From assembly GCF_002574545.1 (NCBI RefSeq), contig NZ_NUGT01000014.1, forward strand, positions 1 to 36,249: 36,249 bases of DNA, in the 5' to 3' direction. A program made the translations under genes and the position numbers. The DNA is from Bacillus sp. AFS055030 (GTDB taxonomy: Bacteria > Bacillota > Bacilli > Bacillales > Bacillaceae_G). The notes under the pieces are model-generated. The model saw only the letters and a list, made by a program, of their open reading frames with translations. It was not told the origin of the DNA and did not search any database. Below, one piece after another: positions 1 to 7,059 of this stretch (positions are counted from its first letter, which is position 1; each line of letters begins with the position of its first letter).

Positions 1-1
1 T

Positions 2-205
2 CATGAGGAAGTAAACCAGCAAAAATTAGAATGTTCCTTACTCATGACAGGTTTTAGTGGAAATCAACCAAAGATTGGCGTAGTTGACAAGCTCATTTTT
101 CAACACTCTAAAGTTGCATCTGCAGCTTTTAGTAGAATCATCTTTTCCGCCGTGAAGAAATACCTCCTTAGAGATGATCTAAAGGGGTATTTTTTTATGT
201 TATAA
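2..205 (+). CDS. 3' end of an unidentified reading frame (partial)
   Basis: An open frame enters from the left edge and runs 67 codons to a TAA at 203-205. I do not recognise the product. The visible part is mixed polar and hydrophobic, with KVASAAFSRIIFSAVKKYLL near the end. The last codons overlap a strong intrinsic terminator (158-196), which is unusual for a true C-terminus. The frame may therefore be open by chance, with the real upstream gene ending elsewhere, for example at the TGA at 4-6 in another frame. Low confidence. Confidence 0.25.
   Translation, partial: HEEVNQQKLECSLLMTGFSGNQPKIGVVDKLIFQHSKVASAAFSRIIFSAVKKYLLRDDLKGYFFML
158..196 (+). terminator. Intrinsic terminator
   Basis: The arms AAATACCTCCTTAG (158-171) and CTAAAGGGGTATTT (179-192) pair with one mismatch and one G-U around a 7-nt loop. 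A T run follows. It separates the upstream unit from the two-component operon. Confidence 0.75.
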
Positions 206-423
206 AGAGCAAGAAGTTTATAAATAATATTTTGAAAAAGTTCAGCAATATACCAAATTGGACCATATTCTTGAAGAATAAGAGGAAATAATAGAAAATA
301 ATACAGAGAACCAAAGCTGGTTTGTGACCCGAATTATTAATTTTTAGTGTTTAAAAGAAATCATCGTTAGCATATATAATTGGATAATCATCCACTGAAT
401 GTGACGATAAAGGAGGGAAATGA
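206..423 (+). other. Intergenic region upstream of the VanRS-like operon
   Basis: Frame 3 from about 204 to 345 reads as polar, coiled-coil-like protein interrupted by two TAA codons (for example VYK-stop-YFEKVQQYTKLDHILEE-stop-EEIIENN). It may be a decayed gene fragment; I cannot name a family. A perfect TATAAT at 375-380 is a -10 candidate for the operon but has no good -35 at 17 bp. The ribosome site AGGAGG is at 411-416. Confidence 0.3.
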
Positions 424-1122
424 ATGAAACCTATCTCTATTTTAATAGCGGATGATGAACAGGAGATTGCTGATTTAATAGCCTTACATTTAGAAAAAGA
501 AGGGTATCATATTATTAAAGTTTCAGATGGACATGAGGCTGTTCGTGTAGTCGAGACTGGGTCAATAGATTTGTTGATATTAGATATTATGATGCCAAAA
601 ATGGACGGTTATGAGGTAACTCGGCTCATTCGCGAGCGGCATAATATGCCAATCATATTTTTGAGTGCTAAAACATCTGATTTCGATAAAGTACAAGGAC
701 TGGTTATTGGAGCAGATGATTATATAACAAAACCATTTACCCCCATTGAATTAGTTGCACGTGTGAATGCTCAATTGCGACGCTTTATGAAGTTGAACCA
801 ACCGAAAGTAGATGATCATAAAGCTCTTTTGGAATTTGGTGAAATAATGATTTCCCCTGATCAACGGACAGTTTTGCTTCATGGTGAAAACATTGGGCTA
901 ACGCCGAAAGAGTTTGATATTTTGTATTTATTAGCTAGACATCCGAAGAAAGTTTTCAGTGTAGAAACTATTTTTCAGCTCGTTTGGGGTGATGCCTATT
1001 TTGAAGGTGGTAATACAGTAATGGTACATATTCGCACCTTGCGGAAAAAACTCGGAGAAGATAAACGAAAAAATAAGTTAATCAAAACGGTTTGGGGAGT
1101 GGGGTATTCTTTTAATGGATAA
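424..1122 (+). CDS. VanR-like OmpR-family response regulator
   Basis: DNA-binding response regulator of 232 residues. The receiver domain (about 4-118) has the acidic pair D10-D11, the phospho-acceptor D54 in LILDIMMPK, S81 and K103 in ITKPF. The C-terminal winged helix (about 135-231) has the typical LTPKEFDILYLLARHP segment and ends with KTVWGVGYSF. The ATG follows AGGAGG by 7 nt. It overlaps the sensor-kinase gene by 8 nt, so the two are translationally coupled. With vanY and vanZ directly downstream it most resembles VanR-type regulators. The family call is firm; the Van label is inferred from context and general resemblance. Likely targets are the direct repeats at 2235-2258. Confidence 0.9.
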   Translation: MKPISILIADDEQEIADLIALHLEKEGYHIIKVSDGHEAVRVVETGSIDLLILDIMMPKMDGYEVTRLIRERHNMPIIFLSAKTSDFDKVQGLVIGADDYITKPFTPIELVARVNAQLRRFMKLNQPKVDDHKALLEFGEIMISPDQRTVLLHGENIGLTPKEFDILYLLARHPKKVFSVETIFQLVWGDAYFEGGNTVMVHIRTLRKKLGEDKRKNKLIKTVWGVGYSFNG

Positions 1123-2227
1123 AATTATACACAGTTTTCGCTCCAAAATAATCGTATTATTCGGTTTAAGTATGATGCTGGCTGGTATGATCACTTATTT
1201 AATTTTTAAAGGATTACAGCTTTATTATCACACGATGGTTCGTTTTGGTGACCCTTTGGCCCAGCTTCGTCAATTCATGCAGAGTATTGGAGACGTTAAC
1301 TTCTTTTTATTTCTATTTATCCCACTTTCGATATTGTTTTTCTATTTACTCACTAAGCCCTATTCTACTTATTTTAAAGAAATAGCAAACGGAATTCATT
1401 ATCTTGCACGTGGCAACTTTACACATCGAGTTTCAATCCAATCAAATGATGAATTTGGAGATATTGCTCAAGCAATTAATCTAGCAAGTGAAAAATTAGA
1501 AGAAGCTGTACAAAGAGGCGATTTTTCAGAAAACAGTAAAGAACAGTTAGTTGTAAATTTGGCTCATGATTTACGTACTCCGCTAACCAGTGTATTAGGT
1601 TATTTGGATTTAATTCTTAAGGATGAGAAGCTAACTAAGGAACAAGTTAAACACTTCTTAACGATTGCTTTTACTAAATCTCAGCGTTTAGAAAAGCTAA
1701 TCGATGAATTATTCGAAATAACTAGAATGAACTATGGGATGTTACCGCTTGAAAAAGAGCAAATAAATTTAAGTGATTTACTGTTTCAATTAAAAGAAGA
1801 ATTGTATCCTGTTTTCGAGAATAATCATTTGATTGCACGAATGAATCTGCTACCACATTTGCCTATTTTAGGTGACGGAGAGATGTTAGCTCGTGTGTTT
1901 GAAAATCTTTTAACAAATGCAAATCGTTATGGATATGATGGTCAGTTTGTCGATATTAATGGGTTTGTTGATGAGAAAGAAGTGGTTATTCAGGTTATTA
2001 ATTACGGAGATTGTATTCCTCCTGAGGAACTCCCATATCTTTTTGATATGTTTTATACTGGTGATAAAGCAAGAACTCATCAAGAAGATAGCACAGGTCT
2101 CGGTTTATTCATTGCAAAAAATATTGTGGAACAACATAATGGAACAATTACAGCAGAAAGTAGTGTAATCAAAACAGTTTTTGAAGTTCGATTACCGCAA
2201 GAAAGTAGCTCAATTGACCAAGTTTAA
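1115..2227 (+). CDS. VanS-like membrane sensor histidine kinase
   Basis: Sensor kinase of 370 residues, partner of the preceding regulator. Two membrane segments (about 12-33 and 62-80) enclose a short external loop of about 28 residues, so there is no large sensor domain; the cue may be read in or at the membrane. A HAMP-like linker (about 80-135) leads to the H box LVVNLAHDLRTPLTSVLGYL with H151. The N box is ENLLTNANRYG (about 263-273) and the G box is DSTGLGLFIAKNIVEQHNG (about 325-343). The gene overlaps the regulator by 8 nt. VanS family membership fits the short loop and the vanYZ neighbours. The actual signal (glycopeptide, lipid II or envelope stress) cannot be read from sequence. 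Confidence 0.9.
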   Translation: MDKIIHSFRSKIIVLFGLSMMLAGMITYLIFKGLQLYYHTMVRFGDPLAQLRQFMQSIGDVNFFLFLFIPLSILFFYLLTKPYSTYFKEIANGIHYLARGNFTHRVSIQSNDEFGDIAQAINLASEKLEEAVQRGDFSENSKEQLVVNLAHDLRTPLTSVLGYLDLILKDEKLTKEQVKHFLTIAFTKSQRLEKLIDELFEITRMNYGMLPLEKEQINLSDLLFQLKEELYPVFENNHLIARMNLLPHLPILGDGEMLARVFENLLTNANRYGYDGQFVDINGFVDEKEVVIQVINYGDCIPPEELPYLFDMFYTGDKARTHQEDSTGLGLFIAKNIVEQHNGTITAESSVIKTVFEVRLPQESSSIDQV

Positions 2228-2234
2228 AAGAGTA

Positions 2235-2290
2235 TTTAAGAAAAATTTAAAGTTTACCCCACTTTTTATTTAAAAAATTTTTCCTATTCT
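2235..2290 (+). promoter_or_regulatory. Putative VanR-type operator and promoter of vanYZ
   Basis: TTTAAG (2235-2240) and TTTAAA (2246-2251) are direct repeats with starts 11 bp apart, the spacing expected for a dimer of an OmpR-family regulator. TTTACC (2253-2258) follows. A -10-like TATTCT lies at 2285-2290 with no recognisable -35 at 17 bp, as expected for an activator-dependent promoter. The binding protein is inferred from adjacency. Confidence 0.5.
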
Positions 2291-2321
2291 AGAATCAATC
2301 AGAAATAGGAGGAATGTGATA

Positions 2322-3227
2322 ATGAAGAAGTGGGGATTTTTAGTGATAATAGTAATTTTACTTAGTTTTACAATCGTGAATAAAGAAACGACGCTTCAAG
2401 ATAGCGTAGTCATACAAACAGATAAAAAAATGAACGATGAACAATTAGATGATAGTAAGTCTTCTGAAAGTTTCCAAACGAAGAGCATAACAAAAGAATC
2501 GGTCTATAAAGGGAATTTACTCTTGGTAAACAAAAAATTTCCAGTGCACCAAGGGAGTATAAAAAAAGATGTTTTAAACTTATTTACTCACAAAGAATTG
2601 ACAAAGGGATATGAATTGTTTGATACGAACATCGAATTGTCAGAGGATGTTGCCAGCAAATTTTTAAAGATGATCATTGCTGCAAACAATGAAGGGGTTA
2701 GGCATTTTAAAATTAATAGCGGCTTCAGAGACTTTGATGAGCAAAATGTGCTTTATCAACAAATGGGTTCAGACTATGCCATGCCTGCGGGTCGTAGTGA
2801 ACATAATTTAGGTTTATCACTTGATGTAGGTTCTACCAAAATGAAAATGAATGAGGCACCTGAAGGTAAGTGGCTAGCAAATAATGCTTGGAAATACGGC
2901 TTTATCATACGCTATCCAAAGGATAAAACACAAATTACAGGTATTCAGTATGAACCGTGGCATATTCGTTATGTAGGATTGCCACATAGTGTGATTATGG
3001 AAGAAAAGAATTTTTCTTTAGAAGAGTATTTGGATTTCTTAAAAAAACAAAAGTCTATTTCAACTACTATAAATGGAGAAGAATACAAAATCTCTTATTA
3101 CCCCGTTCGTAAAAGTACGACGATTCAGGTGCCTACCAATCTTCATTATGAACTATCAGGAAACAATATGGATGGTGTGATTGTGACGGTATTTAATAAC
3201 TCAAAGGAGGATCGCATTGCAAAATGA
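2322..3227 (+). CDS. vanY: VanY-type D-Ala-D-Ala carboxypeptidase
   Basis: Zinc D,D-carboxypeptidase of the VanY/peptidase M15B family, predicted to remove the terminal D-Ala from peptidoglycan stem peptides outside the membrane. An N-terminal hydrophobic segment (about 4-18) is a signal or anchor. The zinc and catalytic signature is complete: SEHNLGLSLD supplies H161 and D168, and YEPWHIRYVG supplies E211 and H214 (numbered from the chosen ATG). About 85 residues after the catalytic core form an extra C-terminal tail. A GTG at 2316 also opens the frame but lies only 3 nt from AGGAGG (2307-2312). The ATG at 2322 is spaced 9 nt and is preferred, giving 301 residues. The stop overlaps the vanZ start (ATGA). 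No vanH, vanA/B ligase or vanX is present in the window. Confidence 0.88.
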   Translation: MKKWGFLVIIVILLSFTIVNKETTLQDSVVIQTDKKMNDEQLDDSKSSESFQTKSITKESVYKGNLLLVNKKFPVHQGSIKKDVLNLFTHKELTKGYELFDTNIELSEDVASKFLKMIIAANNEGVRHFKINSGFRDFDEQNVLYQQMGSDYAMPAGRSEHNLGLSLDVGSTKMKMNEAPEGKWLANNAWKYGFIIRYPKDKTQITGIQYEPWHIRYVGLPHSVIMEEKNFSLEEYLDFLKKQKSISTTINGEEYKISYYPVRKSTTIQVPTNLHYELSGNNMDGVIVTVFNNSKEDRIAK

Positions 3228-3763
3228 AAATCGTAAAATTAATGAATAAACTAATTGTTTTTGCACTATTCGCCTTTTATCTATATGCAATCATTCGAGT
3301 TATTCTTTTTAAATTCCGCTTTAGAGATCTAACCTATCTTACGGATCAACTACAGACGAATCTAGGGAACCCTGTTCATCTCATAAATGAATTTAAAATG
3401 GGTAATTTTATCCCATTTAAAACAATATTCCTTAATAGTCATAGACTATCATCTTGGCCAGATTTTAGTAATTTAGTTGGAAATATTGTAGCGTTTATCC
3501 CATTTGGAATGTTTCTTATTCTCTTGTCGAAAAATAGAGGGATGTCATTTGGAGGCGTATTCGTTGGTTCTTTTTGTTTTACTTTATGCATAGAAAGTTT
3601 ACAAGTTGTTTTTTCTTTAGGGGTTTTTGATGTGGATGATCTAATACTAAATACCTTTGGTGGATTATTAGGTTATTGTGCGATTAAACTTTGTGATACT
3701 GTTTATAATAAATTTATTCATACATCAAGCAGTATCCAGGATAGAGAAATTGTTGATAAATAG
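3224..3763 (+). CDS. vanZ: VanZ-family membrane protein
   Basis: Membrane protein of 179 residues with about four hydrophobic segments (roughly 8-28, 83-103, 107-129 and 138-157). It carries the VanZ-family pattern: NLVGNIVAFIPFGMFL, then a conserved ESLQ (CIESLQVVFSLG), then FDVDDLILNTFGGLLGY. The start overlaps the vanY stop in an ATGA. AAGGAGG at 3204-3210 is rather far (13 nt), which suggests reliance on coupling. VanZ proteins are linked to low-level teicoplanin or lipoglycopeptide tolerance in some hosts, and their biochemical role is not settled. Here it forms the last gene of the vanYZ unit, before a terminator. Confidence 0.85.
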   Translation: MKIVKLMNKLIVFALFAFYLYAIIRVILFKFRFRDLTYLTDQLQTNLGNPVHLINEFKMGNFIPFKTIFLNSHRLSSWPDFSNLVGNIVAFIPFGMFLILLSKNRGMSFGGVFVGSFCFTLCIESLQVVFSLGVFDVDDLILNTFGGLLGYCAIKLCDTVYNKFIHTSSSIQDREIVDK

Positions 3764-3775
3764 GAATTTTAAAGA

Positions 3776-3807
3776 AACGGCTGCTTTTGAGTAGCCGTTA
3801 TTTTATT
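3776..3807 (+). terminator. Terminator of the vanYZ operon
   Basis: AACGGCT (3776-3782) pairs with AGCCGTT (3793-3799), followed by a T-rich tract. Confidence 0.75.
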
Positions 3808-3888
3808 AAAACGAGCTAAATACAATGTTAGAATAGATTGAAGTTGTGGAGTAGACACTAACTGTAGAATGGATTGTCAAAACAAAAT

Positions 3889-3911
3889 CATAGAAAATCT
3901 ATGGTTTTTTT
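3889..3911 (+). terminator. Short terminator-like hairpin before selO
   Basis: CATAGA (3889-3894) pairs with TCTATG (3898-3903) around a 3-nt loop, followed by seven T. The stem is only 6 bp. It may be a weak second terminator or lie in the selO leader. Confidence 0.35.
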
Positions 3912-3965
3912 GATATATGTAGAGAGTACATATTAAAAAAGAAAAAAATGGAAATGGGGGATCTG

Positions 3966-5444
3966 ATGACTCAGGGAAACGTAAAAAATGATGCAGGATG
4001 GAATTTTGACAATAGTTATGCAAGATTACCGGAATTCTTTTTTGCTATTCAAGACTTAAATCCGGTCAGTTCGCCGAAATTAGTTGTTCTAAATGAGCCA
4101 TTGGCATTATCACTTGGTCTCGATGTTCAATCGCTTCAAAGCGAAGAAAGTGTAAATGTTTTTGCCGGGAATCGAGTACCAGAAGGTGGATTGCCACTTG
4201 CTCAAGCATATGCAGGGCATCAGTTTGCACACTTTAATATGCTAGGAGATGGAAGAGCTTTATTACTCGGTGAACAGATTACGCCAAAAAATGAGCGATT
4301 TGATGTACAACTGAAAGGTTCAGGTAGAACACCTTATTCACGAGGTGGAGATGGTCGTGCAGCACTTGGCCCGATGCTTCGCGAATATATTATAAGTGAG
4401 GCGATGCATGCGTTAAGGATACCAACTACAAGAAGCCTAGCCGTTGTAACGACAGGTGAACAAATCCAGCGTGAAACTCGATTACCTGGGGCAGTAATGA
4501 CACGAATTGCTGCTAGTCATATTCGTGTCGGTACGTTTCAGTATGTTTCCAGATGGGGCAGTGTGAATGAACTTCAAGAACTTGCTGATTATACAATTCA
4601 AAGGCATTATCCTGAAATTGATCAAAATGATCAGAATCGATATCTTTCACTACTTCAAGGCGTCATTAAGCGCCAAGCTTTCTTAATTATCAAATGGCAA
4701 TTAGTTGGTTTTATACATGGTGTGATGAACACTGATAATATGACGATTAGTGGTGAAACAATTGATTATGGTCCATGTGCATTCATGGATGCATATGATC
4801 CTGCAACTGTTTTTAGCTCAATTGATTTACGCGGTCGCTATGCATATGGAAATCAACCAAAAATGGCTGGATGGAATTTGGCTCGATTTGCTGAAACATT
4901 ATTACCTTTATTGCATGATGATCAAGAAAAGGCATTAGAAATAGCACAGAATGCCATTTCTGAATACCCTATTATTTATGTTGATAATTGGATCGCAGGA
5001 ATGAGAAAAAAAATAGGCCTATTTAATGAAGAAGAACAAGATAAGACATTAATTGATGAGTTACTTGAAATAATGGAAAGGCAAAAAGCTGATTATACGA
5101 ATACATTTAGAGCGTTATCTTACGGTAATCAAGATGAGCTACCTTTATTTGCTTCATCTGAGTTTAAACAGTGGGAGAAGCAGTGGCAGGATAGATTAAG
5201 TAGACAATCAGAATCAAAAGAAGCCTCTCTTCAATTAATGCGAGACAATAATCCGGTTGTCATTCCAAGAAATCATCGCGTAGAAGAAGCTCTAGAAGCA
5301 GCGGTAGAGAACGGAGATTATAGCGTGATGGAGAAATTGCTTAAAGCACTTTCTACTCCATTTGTTGAATCAAAAGAACAGATAAATTATTGTACACTAC
5401 CTCCTGATCCGGATCGTCCTTATCAGACTTTCTGTGGTACTTGA
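3966..5444 (+). CDS. selO: Protein adenylyltransferase SelO (UPF0061/YdiU family)
   Basis: Pseudokinase-fold enzyme that in characterised members transfers AMP from ATP to Ser, Thr or Tyr of target proteins and is linked to redox stress. Family landmarks are all visible: [11 protein letters not shown] near 95, [20 protein letters not shown] near 115-134, HGVMNTDNM near 251-259 (catalytic loop) and [10 protein letters not shown] near 266-275 (metal-binding D). The C-terminus ends YQTFCGT; the Cys takes the place that is selenocysteine in some homologues. The frame also opens at an ATG at 3948 without a ribosome site. The ATG at 3966, after GGGGGA (3956-3961), is preferred, giving 492 residues, a normal family length. 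Monocistronic between terminators. Confidence 0.92.
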   Translation: MTQGNVKNDAGWNFDNSYARLPEFFFAIQDLNPVSSPKLVVLNEPLALSLGLDVQSLQSEESVNVFAGNRVPEGGLPLAQAYAGHQFAHFNMLGDGRALLLGEQITPKNERFDVQLKGSGRTPYSRGGDGRAALGPMLREYIISEAMHALRIPTTRSLAVVTTGEQIQRETRLPGAVMTRIAASHIRVGTFQYVSRWGSVNELQELADYTIQRHYPEIDQNDQNRYLSLLQGVIKRQAFLIIKWQLVGFIHGVMNTDNMTISGETIDYGPCAFMDAYDPATVFSSIDLRGRYAYGNQPKMAGWNLARFAETLLPLLHDDQEKALEIAQNAISEYPIIYVDNWIAGMRKKIGLFNEEEQDKTLIDELLEIMERQKADYTNTFRALSYGNQDELPLFASSEFKQWEKQWQDRLSRQSESKEASLQLMRDNNPVVIPRNHRVEEALEAAVENGDYSVMEKLLKALSTPFVESKEQINYCTLPPDPDRPYQTFCGT

Positions 5445-5447
5445 TGA

Positions 5448-5485
5448 TAAAAATACTACCTTTTTCAAGGGTAGTATTTTTATTT
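5448..5485 (+). terminator. Terminator after selO
   Basis: AAAATACTACC pairs with GGTAGTATTTT around a short loop, followed by a T-rich run. Confidence 0.8.
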
Positions 5486-5531
5486 TTAAGAAAAATATTG
5501 AACATATTTTTAGTGAATTTGAGCATACACT

Positions 5532-5560
5532 TTGAATAATTCTCAAAAATTTACTATATT
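5532..5560 (+). promoter_or_regulatory. Sigma-A-type promoter of the EamA gene
   Basis: TTGAAT (5532-5537), a 17-bp spacer, then TATATT (5555-5560). Spacing is ideal and both boxes match the consensus well. The expected start near 5567 is about 65 nt before the gene. Confidence 0.6.
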
Positions 5561-5583
5561 AGAAAAAGTACTTAAAAGTTTTT

Positions 5584-5610
5584 AAAAGAGGGGAACGTTC
5601 CCTCTTTTTA
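5584..5610 (+). terminator. Leader hairpin, attenuator-like
   Basis: AAAAGAGG(G)GGAAC and GTTCCCTCTTTT form a nearly perfect stem followed by a T-rich stretch, only about 17 nt after the predicted start site and about 25 nt before the EamA ribosome site. It has the form of an intrinsic terminator inside the 5' leader. Confidence 0.5.
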
Positions 5611-5631
5611 TATTTTGGCCAGTAGAAAGAA

Positions 5632-6561
5632 GTGGGGAAGTTGAAGAAGCAACAAATTTATATCATTTTATTTTGTATTATGGTGGTATGGGGATTTAAT
5701 GTAATTGCCACTAAAGTTCTAGTAGAGAACTTTATGCCAGTTACGATGACAGCTATTCGTGTTTTCACTGCTGGAGTAAGTGTTTTTATCATTTTATTTT
5801 TAATAAAAAAAGTTCGTCTGCTTACTAAGAGGGAGTTTGGGTATGTTTTTTTTGCGATGTTATTGAATGTCGTTGCACATCATTATTTTTTATCGATCGG
5901 TCTTTCTCAAACTTCAGCATCAAACGGGGGGCTAATTCTCGGAATGGGGCCGCTTTTAACAGCCTTATTGTCGGTTTTCTTTTTAGGTAGTGTAATGAAC
6001 TTTGTTCGAATTTTAGGCGTGTTATTTGGTTTTGCAGGTGTTGCATTTATTGTGTTCCAGAGCGGTGGAGGTTTTCATGGCGTTTCACATGGCGATTTTT
6101 ATGTGTTTTTAGCAATATTGGCGCAAGCATCTAGCTTTGTTTTAATAAAAAAGGTTTCAAAAACATTAGATCCAAGATTAATGACTGGATATATGCTAGT
6201 TATGGGTTCAATTATATTATTTGGAATTAGCCAAATTCTTGAGCCAGGTGGAATGGCTAGTATGGTGCATCATTCAGTAGGAATTTGGGCGGTATTTTTT
6301 GCATCAGCCGTTATTGCAACAGCTATGGGGCATATGCTATATAATTTTGCCCTCGGTAAAGTTGGCACAACAGAGGCGGCCATCTTTTTAAATCTAAATC
6401 CATTCTTTTCACTTATTGGCGCGGTATTATTTTTAGGTGAAAAAATTGTTTTAACTCAAGTAGTTGGATTTATTTTAATTTTAATAGGTGTGATGTTTGG
6501 TTCAGGAGTATATGAAGATGTATCTCGCAAATTTAAAAGGGATCATCAAATCCAAATCTAA
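5632..6561 (+). CDS. EamA/DMT-family permease
   Basis: Integral membrane transporter of about 309 residues with about ten hydrophobic helices arranged as two EamA repeats. The first repeat starts at IYIILFCIMVVWGFNVIATKVL and the second near GDFYVFLAILAQASSFVLIKKV. Conserved features include WGFN near the start and a C-terminal repeat ending in FLGEKIVLTQVVGFILILIGV, typical of drug/metabolite exporters. The substrate cannot be predicted. The frame starts with GTG at 5632; TTG at 5641, with GTGGGG upstream, is an alternative three codons in. The gene stands alone between its own promoter and a terminator. Confidence 0.85.
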   Translation: MGKLKKQQIYIILFCIMVVWGFNVIATKVLVENFMPVTMTAIRVFTAGVSVFIILFLIKKVRLLTKREFGYVFFAMLLNVVAHHYFLSIGLSQTSASNGGLILGMGPLLTALLSVFFLGSVMNFVRILGVLFGFAGVAFIVFQSGGGFHGVSHGDFYVFLAILAQASSFVLIKKVSKTLDPRLMTGYMLVMGSIILFGISQILEPGGMASMVHHSVGIWAVFFASAVIATAMGHMLYNFALGKVGTTEAAIFLNLNPFFSLIGAVLFLGEKIVLTQVVGFILILIGVMFGSGVYEDVSRKFKRDHQIQI

Positions 6562-6582
6562 AATAAAATAGTAATGTATTTT

Positions 6583-6615
6583 AAGACAATTACCGATTAG
6601 GTGATTGTCTTTTTT
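6583..6615 (+). terminator. Terminator after the EamA gene
   Basis: AAGACAATTACC pairs with GGTGATTGTCTT (one G-U) around GATTA, followed by a T run. Confidence 0.85.
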
Positions 6616-6713
6616 CATTTAGAAATGATTTCTAATTCTTCATTTCATGAAAAAAACCTGCTTATTTAGGGCATATTATAAAGTATTCAAGCTATTAGGA
6701 AGGACTCATCAAG

Positions 6714-7052
6714 ATGACAATCGATCCAAGAACTCATTCATTAAATGCAGAAACATATGAGAATGAATTAGAAATACCTAGTTGGTTTATAAAATTAAAT
6801 AAGTTTAAATCGAATTTAAATAATATGGAAATAGAGTCTCATTTTTATGAACAGTTCTTAACTTTATTAATGAATGAAGAAAAAGCGTTAGAGCTGCAAT
6901 ATAAAAATTTAAAGTATATTGAAAAGCTAGAAAATGAAATTCAAATAATGGAAGAACGATATCGAAAAGTAATGCACTCGAAGCTTGGCAGATTCATTCA
7001 GTTTTATTGGAAAGTTAAAAGATGGCTAATTAGAAAGTTAAGAGGTTGGTGA
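6714..7052 (+). CDS. Small coiled-coil protein of a glycopolymer cluster
   Basis: A 112-residue soluble protein without signal peptide. Residues about 45-88 are charged and heptad-like (EKALELQYKNLKYIEKLENE and onward), predicting a coiled coil. The C-terminus SKLGRFIQFYWKVKRWLIRK is basic and amphipathic. From memory, similar SKLG-R-x-x-x-YWK segments occur beside glycosyltransferase domains in Gram-positive surface polysaccharide proteins, so it may tether or partner the next gene product. The next gene starts 7 nt after the stop. The ATG follows a weak AGGAAGG site at 6696-6702. Function unknown; the link to the glycosyltransferase rests on adjacency. Confidence 0.65.
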   Translation: MTIDPRTHSLNAETYENELEIPSWFIKLNKFKSNLNNMEIESHFYEQFLTLLMNEEKALELQYKNLKYIEKLENEIQIMEERYRKVMHSKLGRFIQFYWKVKRWLIRKLRGW

Positions 7053-7059
7053 GTAAGTT

